From: Metellina segmentata
Lineage: Eukaryota > Arthropoda > Arachnida > Araneae > Tetragnathidae
Assembly (NCBI GenBank): GCA_947359465.1
Contig: OX375880.1
Coordinates: 17,058,120-17,122,119 of the forward strand
Direction of reading: 5' to 3'
Length of the DNA stretch: 64,000 nucleotides
Below the pieces are notes generated by a model. The model worked only from the letters and a program-made list of their open reading frames with translations. It was not told the origin of the DNA and ran no database searches. Position 1 is the first letter of the stretch; each line of letters opens with the position of its first letter. Positions 31,901 through 43,460 of this stretch are shown here, piece after piece. Both the position numbers and the translations under genes were made by a program.

Positions 31901-34357
31901 AAGCGAAGTTGACGTGACCTTACAATCTCTTGTGAAATATATAAAAGATATATTCAAATAAAAACATTATTTATTTAAAGAAAAACATATTTTTAGTTAA
32001 TGATCTTATCTGAAATTTTACCCAGATTTCAAATCCGTTGAAATTTTTACTCTATCTTTAACGGTCTAGGAAATAAAAAAAAAGAACTAAGTTATTGCAG
32101 TTAAAAGATTATTCGTTTTTTATTGTCTGTTGGAAAAACATTCCTCCGCGAAATTTCAGAACGGAAATGAAAAAAATAAATTTAGAATCTGTTGTCTCTT
32201 TTATGCTGTTGCATTCAATAATGATTAAATTTCATTAAATACATTTAAAAAGGTTTAAGATTGAATTTTAAAATTCGCTGCGACCCTAAAATTGCAAAAA
32301 ATTCGGACGACTTGTGTGCCAAATCTCATTACCGTAAGTGCCATGGATTCGTCAGGACTTTGAGTGCAAGAAACAAACAAACAAACAGACAGACCAACAC
32401 TTTCTTTTATAATATTTGAGATGATAGTGTTGGTGGATCAGGGCGTTATCTGGGAGGGGACTTACCAACACAAAATTGTGTTTTCTACGTTCATGAGGAG
32501 CAAAACGCTAAGAAATTACTCATGTAGTCCCCTAAACACCATTAAAAAACATACATACAAAACAAACATATATACCAGGTGAGGGTGTTTCAATCGCTTG
32601 AATTTCTTATAACGTCTTTCTTATAACTATTGACGCGAGTATTTCCGGAGTGGTGGGCGCAATAAAAAGAATGATACTTTTTCTATTTTTTTTTTTGACA
32701 AGGAATCGTGAAGTGTAATTACTATTGTTGTGGGGTGGATTCAGTCCACACGTTATCAAAACGCATAATCTATAATAATATATTCTATTGCTGTTGATTA
32801 TTATCCATGTGAATCTGAAATCAATGGTATTTACAGGATAACCATTTGAAGAAGGACTTAATTGAAGACATTTTGAAGGAACTAATCTATCAGGAGAGTC
32901 TTACACATCAAACCAACTCCAAAGTTGGTCAAGATCTTGGACAGAGTGACTCAGACTTCATTGGACAGAAAGTTAGGGAATTGAAAAAAGGCAAAGGAAT
33001 GAAAGTGTATGACGAAACGGGGAACAAACCTTCAAAACATTCTAATCCCTCTTCTAGCATTGCCGATGAATTTGATTGGAATGAAAGTTTACTCAAAATA
33101 CTGGTGATATTCATTGTATTTTTAGCGATTTTGAACGGTTTGCTTTGCATTTGGTGGCGGAAAAAAGTTAAGAAGACGCTACAAACAAGCGACACTCCCA
33201 CCAGTTTTTCAGGGAAGCTATTCTCGAAGACGCCACTGATGTGTGACACTCGCCAGCGTTCAACATCAGGAAAGGATACAAACTACGAACATCTCTATCG
33301 CTTTGGTAAACCCCCAACATTGGCAGAAGAAGGAGATAATACAACTCGTCACAAAGAGGTGCACCAAGATCCAAATTTAGTGACAAGGTGGAAGACTAGG
33401 TTCGGATTTTCTAAACATCCAACAACTTCCGAAAACGAAACTTCACTTGCTGCTGGAGATGTTAAAGAACCAGAAAGATCTTTCAGCAGTACTCTCATGC
33501 AAACAGAAGGTACTGATGAGAGGAGCGAAGAGACGCCACCCGTTAGTAACATTCACAACAACGGTGCATCAGGGAAGACAGTCTCACAAACGCCACCAGC
33601 ACCTGAAGTTGTTCGTAGCGAAAGTTTAGAACTTCCACCATTAAACGAAGAGGAAGAAAGTGCCAATACAACTCCCGAGAAAAGATATTCCTTGGCAGGT
33701 GGAGACGTGGAAGCATCTGCCGAAACTAGAAGTATTGTCATACAAACAGATGATACTGAAGAGTTGGGTGAAAACGAACCTCAAATAAATGGCATTCACG
33801 ACAACAGTTCAACAGGGCAATGCATCTCCAACACCCCAACAATACATGGCATAGCACAGACCAGTTCTCTAAGAAAGCCACACCCGACGACACCACCAAG
33901 TTTGGACATTCCACGGATCGACTTAATGAAACATCGAGTCACCAAGACTCCTTCGATGCATGACTTTCCTCAAAACTTAATGGAAAAATGGAAGACTAAA
34001 TTGGAATATCTCCATCTCTTTGGCAAACCACCAACATTGGCTGAAGAGGAAGGAAGTCGAAACAGATTTTTCCAAAAAGAAGTGCCACGTGGTAAATCTG
34101 ACACATCGCCTAGCATGGAAGCGATATCTAATGTAGACTTCAGTGAAAAGGGTGAACTAAAAGTCACCGCTCACAATAGAGAAACGGCGAAGCCATGCCT
34201 AGTTGAAGAAGAAATGAAGCCATCATTCGATCAGAAAGGCAAGAGAGAAAAGAAAACACTATTCCGTTCTCTCAAGAAAACGATCTGTAGAAAGTTTTGT
34301 AGAAAACGGAAAAGTCAAATCGGACGACATAACACCAAAGGTAAAAGAGATACGTGA
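28921..34357 (+). CDS. Unrecognised single-pass membrane protein, four-exon model
   Basis: I do not recognise the family. Proposed exons: 28921-29013, 29248-29310, 29787-29849 and 32837-34357 (stop included). Every exon boundary is phase 0, and the donors are AAG|GTAAGC, ATT|GTAAGT and ATG|GTAAGC. Exon 1 begins MKSSITLVFCIICMQKVATA, a good signal peptide. Exons 2 and 3 are duplicates coding 21 residues each, sharing SSEIPKKPPDN. The last exon starts DNHLKKDLIEDIL and has a hydrophobic helix LLKILVIFIVFLAILNGLLC (about 20 residues), followed by WWRKKVKK. That arrangement suggests a type I membrane protein with a short ectodomain. The tail of about 400 residues is polar and Thr/Ser/Glu-rich, carries two internal duplications, and ends in a strongly basic segment with cysteines (FRSLKKTICRKFCRKRK). 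The model totals 579 residues. The last exon is secure as an ORF; the joining of the exons is an inference. Confidence 0.6.
29169..29325 (+). repeat. Exon-bearing duplication, copy 1
   Basis: It matches 29709-29863, about 540 bp downstream. It covers about 78 bp of upstream intron, the acceptor (TTTTAAATTGCAG|GTTGAC), the 63-bp exon and the donor. Intron and exon parts are about equally conserved, which points to a recent duplication. Confidence 0.9.
29709..29863 (+). repeat. Exon-bearing duplication, copy 2
   Basis: Second copy of the unit at 29169. The differences in the exon change K to M, PK to LN and RI to PM, and keep the frame and both splice sites. Confidence 0.9.
30097..30365 (+). 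mobile_element. SINE type B in the intron of the membrane-protein gene
   Basis: The head GCCTGGTAGCTCGGTTGGAA and a B-box-like AAAACTCGAACC are followed by the shared body and the end GCCACGTTAATTCAACTACC. Confidence 0.8.
30398..30470 (-). repeat. SINE body fragment, minus strand
   Basis: The inverse complement contains GGTGCCAGCTCAGGAGTTGA and matches the middle of the SINE body. Confidence 0.55.
30984..31300 (+). mobile_element. SINE type A with 13-bp target duplication
   Basis: CCGCTGTGTTCTA flanks it at 30971-30983 and 31301-31313. It has the head, the A/B boxes and a tail of ATTACC repeats. Confidence 0.95.
31335..31673 (-). mobile_element. SINE type A, minus strand, with 14-bp target duplication
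   Basis: TGTACCAAATTGGG flanks it at 31321-31334 and 31674-31687. The inverse complement begins GCCGACCAACCGGTATAGTG. Its right flank reappears, inverted, next to the SINE at 48543. Confidence 0.95.
31816..32425 (+). repeat. Dispersed repeat A, long copy
   Basis: It starts ACTAGCCATTGCCCGGTGTT, has GACGTGACCTTACAATCTC, ATTATTTATTTAAAG and ATTTCAAATCCGTTGAAATT, and ends CAGACAGACCAACACTTTC followed by TTTTATAATA. It is the most complete copy in the window. Confidence 0.7.
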
Positions 34358-35240
34358 TGTAATGATTTCTCTGGGTGGCGTAAATTGTTAAGGAATATAC
34401 AGAGAACAGTCTATTTTAATTGACATAACAATATTTACTTACAAATTCGTGACTATTTGCAAATTATATACAAGGCTTTGAACCGCACGTAGGCCTCTAA
34501 TAATTTGATGCGACAGGTTGTCTCAACTCTAATGGATGCAATTCTAGCAGAAGAAAAGTATTGAAACGGAAGAAAGGTCTCCGCGCCGAAGAACGGTTCT
34601 AGAGTAGTTCTAACGGCACTACGCACACAACTTTATCTCGGAAGGAGATCACTTCGTCGGGCGACGGTTCACAAGAGATCAGCACAGGATCTCACTATAG
34701 ACGTCTGGTGACGGTCTACACCAGGAACTCTAGGACGTTCCTTCTAAGTAAAAAGTCTCACGGACGTATAGTGTTCAGCCTCTTAAGGCTTCTGAGTAAT
34801 GCGTCCTCTAAGGGCGAGGTCACATCGAACTCCGAAGTAAAACTCCCTAAAGAGAAGAATTTGTCGACCGTTTACAGGTCTCTTGAGTTAAGACGCACCT
34901 CAGGACGAGATCTAATCCGAAAACTTATTTCTTCTCCTTCCAATACCTCGGCTCGGATTTTAGCGCGCTCCTGCCGCCGGGGCGGAGCTGGTACTCCACT
35001 GTTCCTGGTTGGCTCTGATGTCAGTCAGATGCGTATGTTCTTGGCCTATATCTGGCGTCGGGTCGTCTATTTGCTCTCGGCTGTTGCTAACCAAGCTGAT
35101 GTTAGTTCATCTATAAGAGTGTCGAATAACGAATTTCCATTGTCAGTTAATGTCGAAATTCCAGACAAACTGGCGACAATCGGTGACTCTCCATTGTTCG
35201 CAGTGACTCGCACCCGTGGTTGTCGGTGAACGGAGGGTTT
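34358..35240. other. GC-richer unassigned block, possible LTR of the minus-strand gypsy element
   Basis: The composition changes from AT-rich to GC-richer at about 34540-35240. An open frame on the plus strand (34708-35229) is rich in Ser/Leu/Arg without a known motif. On the minus strand the block lies just downstream of the gypsy integrase, where a 3' LTR would be. Its inverse could run from TGTCGCCAGTTTGTC (near 35179) to a ...TTAACA end (near 34390). I found no matching partner LTR on the other side, so this is only a possibility. Confidence 0.3.
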
Positions 35241-35379
35241 GAATTTCGCATTGGGAGAGCCAATTGACGGACTCCATCAGTGAATCCTCGTAGTGAAAAT
35301 CGAAATACAGGCCATGAAAAAGGACGTAGTTTTGGAGATGCAGACTTCCCAACTTATGCTGCTAAAATACAGATGAAAC

Positions 35380-35945
35380 CAGACGGTTTTGAGACGTCTT
35401 CCAAATGACGATGCTAAAAAAGGCATCGGCACGACAATCATCTATAGAACGAACTGCTCGTTCAGCTATTCCATTGGATTGTGGATGGTATGGAGCAGTG
35501 CGAACATGGGTAATACCATTTCTTTAAAGGAAGTCTGAAAATTCCTCATTGGTAAATGAAGTTCCATTATCCCTTACACTTGTTGTAGAGAGTCCAAACC
35601 TAGGAAAGGATAGAACACAAGGCAGCAATAGTTGGAGCGGAGGATGTTCCAGCAACTGGAATGGTTTCTAATCATTTAGTGGCAGCGTCCACTTCTAAAA
35701 AGATCAAACGGTTTTCAAAAGGGCCAGCATGGTCAATATGTATCCTGCTCCACGGCTGACTTGTCAAAGGCCAGGGCGCTAGAGTAGATGGAGGTGCTGA
35801 AGCCTCTACTTGACAGAGATCACTTGACCAAGTTTTCAATGTCATTATCAGTGTTTGGCCATCAAACGGACTGTCGAGCCTAGGCTTTAACTGCATCTAT
35901 GCCTTGATGACTTCTATGAAACTCTGTTAGGATATACGTTCTGAA
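35380..35945 (-). pseudogene. gypsy integrase fragment
   Basis: Read on the minus strand it begins with the zinc-binding part (TEFHRSHQGIDAVKA). Next come PPSTLAPWPLTSQPWSRIHI with the first catalytic Asp in HIDHAGPF and the second in VRDNGTSFTNEEF. YHPQSNGIAERAVRSI carries the catalytic Glu. Several stops and at least one frameshift interrupt it. This DDE integrase is of the Ty3/gypsy type seen in K02A2.6-like polyproteins. The rest of the element is at 43890-46600. Confidence 0.85.
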
Positions 35946-35986
35946 TGTCTGAGGCACAAAAATTCTATACTACCACGAAAAATTAT

Positions 35987-36720
35987 AGAGGGTGTCCAAA
36001 AAGTTCCCGTACTCCATATCAAAAAAAAAATATTGCCCGAGGTTTTTTTTTTAATTATTGAATTTTATCGTCTGCTTATAGTTTTATAGAATCTTTAATA
36101 TTTATCGTTTGTTTTCTTCGCGCCCAAGTTGTGCGATAAGAAAGTTCCACGTCCTTTTGTTCTTCATTGCACGATGAGTTTATCACGCATTCAGAGAAAT
36201 ACGCTGCTTGAGGCTTACTTTTAATGTAAATCATATGAAAGATGTAAAGAATTTTGGCGCCATAAATATACAAATGATGCAATACCGAGAAATGATACGT
36301 TATATCAACTTGTTCGTGAGACAGGTTCGATGGAACACAAAACAAAAGAGTGGAAGACCGAAAGTTTTTACACCAGACTTTATGCAAGAAACTCAACGGA
36401 GGATATTGCAATCCCCTCATCAATCCGTGAGGCGTTTGTCTCAACACATGGGCACATCGCAGAAATCGATATATAAGGCTTTAAGAGCTTTGCATTTTCA
36501 TGCTTATCGTGCATGCTTATCGTTTCATGCTTATCGTTGGGATTCTATAGTCTCACTAAAGGGCTCTTTAAATAGACAGGGCAGGGGCACAAAGGCTAAT
36601 ACAGAGGTTTGTGGCAAGACAGCATTAAGACAAGGACGGGCGAAGGAACACCGTGATACCAAATACGGACAATCACCTTCGCAAATTGGATCAATCATGG
36701 AGACAATTGTGCCGTCGTGA
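35987..36720 (+). mobile_element. mariner-like relic inserted in the gypsy element
   Basis: It starts GAGGGTGTCCAAAAAGTTCC, typical of mariner-like ends. A coding remnant at 36290-36540 reads RQVRWNTKQKSGRPKVFTPD, followed by RRILQSPHQSVRRLSQHMG and QKSIYKALRALHFHAYR. This is the second HTH region of the DUF4817-type family. The catalytic region is degraded and no right terminal repeat was found. Confidence 0.65.
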
Positions 36721-37430
36721 CAAATAAGTTCAACGCCCACCTTATACGAAATCCGAGGATTACGTGCATACGACTATAGTAAAATTTGAACAATCCAGAG
36801 ATTTTTTTAAACGAACAAAATGGGACTGTTGTCCAAGACTTAGAAGCAAACATAGTGACAAACTCTTTCACTGAACACTAATACGAGGAAGATGGGCTAA
36901 GAGCAATAAACAGTCGGCCCGGGTGAGTACCCTATAATTAATTATGAGCATCAATTATTTAACATCTAGCCACAATTATTTGATGTTTTATGATAATTAT
37001 TGTGTATATGCTATTAAGCAAAGACCCGCTCAAAAAATGAAACTGTGCGTAGCTAAAGGCATTATGTTTGTATATAGTTAGTATTAGCGTATGGCTTGCA
37101 CATGTCCAAATTATTCCCTCTCGTGCCAGATATCTTAAATATTCTTCAAAAATATTATTCATTCTTTAAACAATTCATATTATCAAAGTCTTTATATATT
37201 ATTCCTGTATTTCAGTGTTTAGATTTATAAGATTGCATTTAAATTCTATACAGTGTTATTAAATACGGCAAGCCGAAAAACGCCGCCGCCACTGTTACAA
37301 AATTTACTACTTACGCTAAGCTTCAACAGGCTCAACTGAGAAGTAGGTTGGAGCAATGATCCGTGTTGAAAGTCGCCCCGTCTTTTTTTTTTCTTTTTAA
37401 AAAACAGCAGCACTTGACTATGACTCCCAC
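36721..37430. other. Unassigned AT-rich sequence
   Basis: Probably the decayed rest of the mariner-like element at first, then unrecognised AT-rich DNA. Confidence 0.4.
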
Positions 37431-38417
37431 TGTCGTATTCACAAGTCCGAGTTAACTCGAGGATCAACGATTTATCCCGAGTTATCAAAAAAACCGTATT
37501 CCCAATGCCTGATCCGTGGTTTAAAGTGCCGTTTCGGTGTTACATTTTCATCCTCCAAAATTAGCAAGTTAACTCGCGAGTTAGTTTAACGCATGCGCAG
37601 TACTATATTTTTCCGAAGGAAACGAGCGAACAAAACGGATGATACATTTCATTCTATGCTCAATTACAGTATTCTTGCGACAACTGGACTGGACCTAACA
37701 AAACGGAGCACCTACCGCATAGCAGATCATCTCCTCATCATAATATTGCTTAGATGGAATAATTTAAAACATAATTTTATTGAAATCCAAAAGTAAAATG
37801 AAAATAAAGGTAGCTACGTAAACGTAAACAAGCAACTTGGCGAAAAGATAGATGGCGGCATCTCCGTCCGCTAAGAGCGAAAGGTAGAATATGACCATGG
37901 CAGATGCAAAATCGTCGTAGAATAAAAATTATTTTGTCGATTTATTACGAATGAAAGAAAATTGACAGTATAAGTTACTTTTCACACCCACCAACACACC
38001 CACACTGACAAGTACAAAGATAATCGTATAACATTCATTTGTAAAGACTTTGTGTACAATTCTTTTTTGCAAAATTTAGGTTTCCATAAAAATCCAATTT
38101 GAAATTAAATGTCTTTCCATTTCTTTTCCCAAACCCAAATTAAAATGCCGTATGCGTTCTATTTAATCACAATTTTGAATCCATTCTACGGCGAAGTGCG
38201 TGCTAGATCAGTAGGAATGCAGATTCGGGAGTCGTAACCAACATAAACAATATGACGTGATCGTGAAGAGACGGTAATAGCCAATCACAGCGAGCATCTC
38301 ATTTTGATCCTTGGATCACTTAACACGCCGTTTGAGAATACCGTTCTTGATAATCCTCGAGTTAACTCTTACCCGCTGATCAACTCATCCTCGAGATAAC
38401 TCGAAGACTTGTCGCCA
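37431..38417. mobile_element. MITE-like element with GAGTTAACTCGAGG-type inverted ends
   Basis: The left end (ACAAGTCCGAGTTAACTCGAGG, then GAGTTATC and CCGTATTC) is matched inversely at the right (GAATACCG, GATAA, CCTCGAGTTAACTC, then CCTCGAGATAACTCGAAGACTTGT). About 90 bp at each end pair imperfectly. The pattern recalls Harbinger-type MITEs, but a 3-bp duplication could not be confirmed and no transposase is seen. Confidence 0.6.
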
Positions 38418-39387
38418 GACATCTAATCGGCATGGCCAATTAGTGAGCAGGGAGAAACCAAAACTCACCGATAAAGGCAGCGACCCCCCCGCTCTGGTCG
38501 AACAGCTTTTGTACCCACACTGGTTAGTTCCCATGACCCATGGAAAAGCAGCACTCTCCTATTGACACTATTCTAACAACCAGATTGTCATTCAGCGTAA
38601 CCCTTACAATTAATTGTTAATATTTATCTCGGCTACTGCGTCCAAGGCTACGTCAAAGCCAACACTTGTTGAATCGATCCCCCATATCCGCATTCACTTA
38701 CACTAATTTAAATGGCATGTGACTGAATTACTTTTCGAGGTCCAAAGAGTTTCAAGGGGGTTCGGGACTCAAAATTCTAAAATCTTCAATTTTGAAGTTT
38801 TTGTTCTGAAATTTTTTTATGTAGAAATAGATTGTATTTTAAAATTATAATAAATTTTTTTTTTCAAAACTTAAATTTTTTTTTTTAATTTTAAATTGTC
38901 AAAATTTTGCCGTTGGGTTAAATTAATATATTTAAAAATATTTTTAACAAATCTTTTCATTTTCGCATTATTTAACTTTATAGTGTCATCTGTCTGCGTG
39001 ATTTTAGGTTAAAACAATTAGAAGAAAAAATATTTTGTTCAAAAACTACTTAAAACACAGTATACAAAGTTTGAAAAATTATAGAAAAAAAAATTATCTA
39101 TACACAATTGCTAAAGACAAATTAAAGAAATATATTTGAAAAGTAAATCTAGAAAATTGTGTTCATTTATGACAAGTAGTTCTTAAGTTTATAGATTTTC
39201 ACTATTGAGAACACAAAAAGAGAAAAAGAGCGTTTAAAATTGTGAAGGCTCGTTTGATTTGCAGCTGTCATGTTTTTAAAAAGTTTAATATGTCCGGTTC
39301 TAATGACGGTAGAAAAAATTTAGGTAACATTTTATTCAGAATTATCTATAAAATTATCTACAAAAATCTACCATCAAAACTAATACA
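38418..39387. other. Unassigned; probable 5' region of the non-LTR element in its last part
   Basis: 38418-38750 is mixed sequence, and 38760-39387 is very AT-rich without coding signal. Confidence 0.35.
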
Positions 39388-40864
39388 GTGAACTCTACTC
39401 CTCAGTCAGACACCCCAAGAGGGAAAACACTTAACATCTCTAAAACCACGAACACTCCAAAAACGGAGGTAGGACGCTTCCAAAAGAAAGTTGCGGAAAT
39501 TTTAAAGAAAGATAAAAATTGCCTGGTTGGTACAAAGATCAAAGCAATCCTGGAGATTAAAGAGGCTGAAGATAACTTGAGTAAAATCATGAAAAGGATA
39601 GCCAGCCTAGAGAAGTAGTTAGAAGCAAACCTCCAAGAATACAAAAACAACATCGACCTAAAAAAGCAGCTAAAAGAATCACAAAACACTCTTAAAAACT
39701 ACCAAGAAAATCATGTCACTAAAAAAGATCTGAAAGATCTTAACGAACTCCTAAAGGCTAATAAAGAGCCATCTTAATAAAAAAGAACTTCAAGATTTAA
39801 AAAAACCATATCAGCAACAAGCTGGTAAACAACACCTCAACCGTATCAACAGACTTAACAGACATCCTCAAAAAGGAATTGCAAACAGTAACAGCAGATC
39901 ACAGCAAACAAAACGAAGAACTCGAGAACTTGAAAGAACTACTACCAATCACAAACATCAACAACGACATCTCGGAAAATTTCCAACAAATGAAAACACT
40001 CTTACAACAACCACCCAACTATACCGGAGATCTACAGAGAAGCACACATAATAATGAGGCCATAAACTTCACGAACAAAACACAATCATACTGCTCTCCA
40101 ATCACCCAGGAAAAACAGGAGAGAAAGTCAGAGATGGCTTCAAAAAAATCATGGGAGGTAACGCCCAACAGTGGAAAATTAAAGGCCTCTTCTTTGGCAA
40201 AAATAAAAATGTCATCGTTAACCAAAACAGCCAAGAAGATATCATAGCTATCCGAGACAAACTAAAGGAAACGGAAAACTTAAACCATGAACTCCAAGCA
40301 AGAATCCCAGCTCCAGTGACTAAATCGATAATGATACACATGGAGTCCCAAACACAACTAATGAAGAACTTCTCCTAGAAGCTCTACAAGAAAAGTCCCA
40401 GAAAATCATCTCAAGCGACACACGAAAAAGAAAATTCACGTAAAAAAATGGGAAAACACATACTGTCTTCCACCTTCAACCAGAGACAGCAGACAGACTC
40501 CTAGACATAGGCCACTTCTGGGTTGCGTTTGAAAGATGTGGCATACGAAAATACATCCCAACCCCAAGAGCACTCAGATGCTACAACTTCCAAGGCTACG
40601 GCCATATCGCACAACACTGCAGGGAGAAGACTATGTGGAAACTGCGGAGACAACCACCCCACCAATTCATGCAAATCAGAGGAACAAAAATGCGCTAACT
40701 GCACTCTGATTAACAACAACGGAACAGAACTCCTCTCAGATCACCCGGCCTGGGACAGATCCTGCCCAATTAATGTATCTAATCAACCTAAAAGGAATCA
40801 CAAGACGCCAGCCAAAACCACTACGACGCAAGAGGACGTTGCACAAACAGCTGATCTAAATTAA
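39388..40864 (+). pseudogene. Non-LTR ORF1, gag-like with CCHC zinc knuckles
   Basis: The first part (39388-39780) is a Lys/Glu/Asn-rich coiled coil, followed after a break by more helix (39879-40247). Near 40560-40720 come CYNFQGYGHIAQHC, a C-x2... zinc-knuckle relic, and then CGNCGDNHPTNSC and CANC motifs. These are the RNA-binding knuckles of ORF1 proteins. At least three frame breaks are present. Confidence 0.75.
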
Positions 40865-40944
40865 AAATCAAGCGAATAGACAGCACACCAGCTTTAAAAC
40901 CCTGCCACTATCAAAATTTAGCAAGCAACAAAACCCGCCACCAG

Positions 40945-41526
40945 ATGACTTCATCACAACCAGTAATAAAATTCCCGCAACATAATCTTAGTAACTGCAG
41001 GTCAGCAACTTCACAAATTTCTAAAGCCATGGAAGACAACAACATCGACATCGCACTATTACAGAAAATCTATACCAACAAAGAAAAACCACCAGGCATT
41101 CCATTAAGATGGAAAACAATTCTTTCAAATTCTAAAAAAGCAGCCATTATAATTCACAACCAACATATTTGCCCAATTATCATTCAAAAACATGCAAACA
41201 CAGTAACAATAAGTTTCAACTTATGGAACAATGAAGATGTCTTCGTAACTTCAACACATGCCTTACCCAATAATGATTTAACAGAAAACTTAACAGAATT
41301 GGATAATCACAACCTTTCCTCGATTAACCACGTCATCGTTGGAGACTTCAATGCCCACAGCACGTTCTGGGGGTTTGAACATGAGAATCGAAGAAGCAGT
41401 GACCACACGGAACATGCAGTAAGTAACTCCCTGTTAATTTGCAACACTCCAAATGCACCCCCAACATTCTCCAGAGGAGACTTTAGGGGTTGGCCCGATA
41501 TAACATTTTTTGAAGGGCAACATTAA
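40945..41526 (+). pseudogene. Non-LTR AP-like endonuclease
   Basis: A 193-residue open stretch resembles the apurinic-endonuclease domain. It has NIDIALLQKIYTNKEK (canonical Q-E altered to Q-K), HVIVGDFNAHSTFWG with the catalytic D-N pair, and a C-terminal DFRGWPDITF where SxPDIT is expected. Loss of the metal-binding Glu suggests it is inactive. Confidence 0.8.
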
Positions 41527-41666
41527 CGGTAAAATTGAAAACTGGCAAGTTGAAGACTTTAAAAACCAGACGGATGACCACCGTATAACTTTTACACTCA
41601 CAACTAACATGATTCAAATTCAAGCATGGTAATCGTTTTAAATTTATCAAGCAGCGTAAACAAGGT

Positions 41667-42300
41667 TTGCATCACATTAAATTCACCAACATAACTTCAA
41701 TACAAGAACTGGAAAGATCTTTCCCACCAGATTTGATTGAAATCACTAGATGCCACCTCCACAACCTCAATGTCATTCTACACCAAGGCAACACCACAAC
41801 AACACATAAGCTCCAAAGAGGGTGTCCGCAGGGCTCATGCCTAGGACCATTCCTGTGGCTACTTGTGGTCAACGAACTGCTACTGGAAACATGGCCACCT
41901 AATTGTGAAGTCCAAGCTTACACAGACGACATCACATAGTTATCTCGGGTAACAATAGAAGAGTTATTGAAACAACAGCCAGAGAACCCCTCCATAAAAT
42001 ACAAACCTGGTGTCTTCGAGAACATCTAACATTATCTGAATACAAATAAACGGCAATGTTAATTGGGGCATTTAAACCTCTTGCAAGAAATCCAATACTC
42101 AAAAGTGGATCCATGAAAATTAAAATAGTTAAACATATAAAACTACTGGGAGTCATAATCTGCAATAAGCTCTCATTCCTACAACATATTGCACACTTAA
42201 AAAAATGCCTATGCCTTAGTAACAGCAGGGCCCACACGGTGGGCCGAAACCGTGAGGCACAAAACCACGGTACCTCAAGATATAGTACAAGCCATTAGTG
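41667..42300 (+). pseudogene. Non-LTR reverse transcriptase, shortened
   Basis: Only the later palm region is left: QRGCPQGSCLGPFLWLLVVN is followed by EVQAYTDDIT, where (Y/F)ADD is altered to YTDD. The fingers and first palm motifs are missing, so about 300 residues have been lost relative to normal RT domains. Remnants of the thumb continue in another frame (KHIKLLGVIICNKLSFLQH). Confidence 0.8.
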
Positions 42301-42629
42301 GAGAGACTAATTTGTTATCCAGCCAGTGCATGGGCCCAACAGCTTACACAGCGAAATATCCATAAACTACAATTTCCAGCGCCTGTTTACAGTGCGCATC
42401 CTTAGAGCATACCGCACCTCACCAACAAACGCTCTACAAATATTGGCCAGTATAGAACCACTGCACTTTGTGGCTCACAGACAGACGGGTTTCACTGAAC
42501 TCACAAGACTGCAACAAAATGTACACTTTCTTGGAACAATTTACCAAACGAATGACTATGAAAAAGCAGACGTTCAAATCCAAAACACCTGGACCACGGA
42601 CTTCCATCAATAGGCACAAAAGGCGAAAT

Positions 42630-43265
42630 AGAAATGGACCTAACAATATACACGGACGGGTCCAACACGCCACACGGCATAGGAGCGGCCTTCGTGGCAA
42701 ACAAAAATAACATAGAAATTCACACAAAAAAATAGCACTAAATAACAACAATACAGTGACGCAAGTGGAAAAACTGGCAATCCTCTTAACACTTGCATGG
42801 GCACAAACACAGACTTACACAGCGTGCAATATCCGAACAGATAGACTATCAACAATAAAAACCTTACAACAGTTCCAGAATAAAGATTCAACTGCGCAAC
42901 AAATCAGACCACTACTTAAGGATAACTTTAACAACACGTTCATCAACTGGGTTAAAGCCCATATTGGCGTTACCGGAAATGAAAGGTCCGACCCACTGGC
43001 CAAGGAAGCAGCGATGGGAGAAACCAATTTCCCGGTATTCGCCAAACTACCCAAGAGTCGCGCTAAGAACCCCATGAAGAAGGCAGCACTGCAAAAATGG
43101 CAGGAGGACTGGAAAGCCAGAAAAACAGGAAGAACCTTCACATTTCTTACAAAGATCAACCCCAGGAAAGAACCACGTGGATACTACCTCACGTCTTTTA
43201 ACACAGGCCACGAACCCTTCCCCAGCTACCTATGCAGATTTAAAGTAGCAACATCAAGCAACTAA
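42630..43265 (+). pseudogene. Non-LTR RNase H domain
   Basis: It begins TIYTDGSNTPHGIGAAFV with the first catalytic Asp. After a frame change it continues with VEKLAILLTLAWAQTQ (Glu) and INWVKAHIGVTGNERSDPLA, which carries the His and last Asp. It is broken by stops between the parts. Confidence 0.8.
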
Positions 43266-43460
43266 CTCTGCGGACAAATAGGAACGCCAAACCACTACGT
43301 TTTCAACTGCCCCCTCACATGTCTCCATCATCTATCACAACCAACAGACGAAAATTACAGGGCATGAGCAACAAACATGGCAAGCAACAACCAAGCACAA
43401 GCAAAGGTTATGCAAATTATGAAGATCCTATCTGAAAACATCGACATCCTCATTCAATAA

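Larger units (their letters stand above)
39388..43460 (+). mobile_element. Non-LTR retrotransposon with RNase H (I/R1/LOA-like), degraded
   Basis: The order is ORF1 (gag-like), endonuclease, reverse transcriptase and RNase H, all on the plus strand and all broken. Non-LTR elements with an RNase H domain belong to the I, R1, LOA, Tad and related clades; I cannot choose between them. It inserted between the two halves of the minus-strand gypsy element. The 3' UTR probably extends to about 43870. Confidence 0.8.

Noticed and set aside
32929..33741. Minus-strand frames opposite the membrane-protein exon
   Set aside because: They are shadows of the plus-strand coding exon.
34708..35229. 173-codon frame as a host gene
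   Set aside because: The composition is Ser/Leu/Arg-rich without motif, next to a gypsy integrase where an LTR is expected; no support for a gene.
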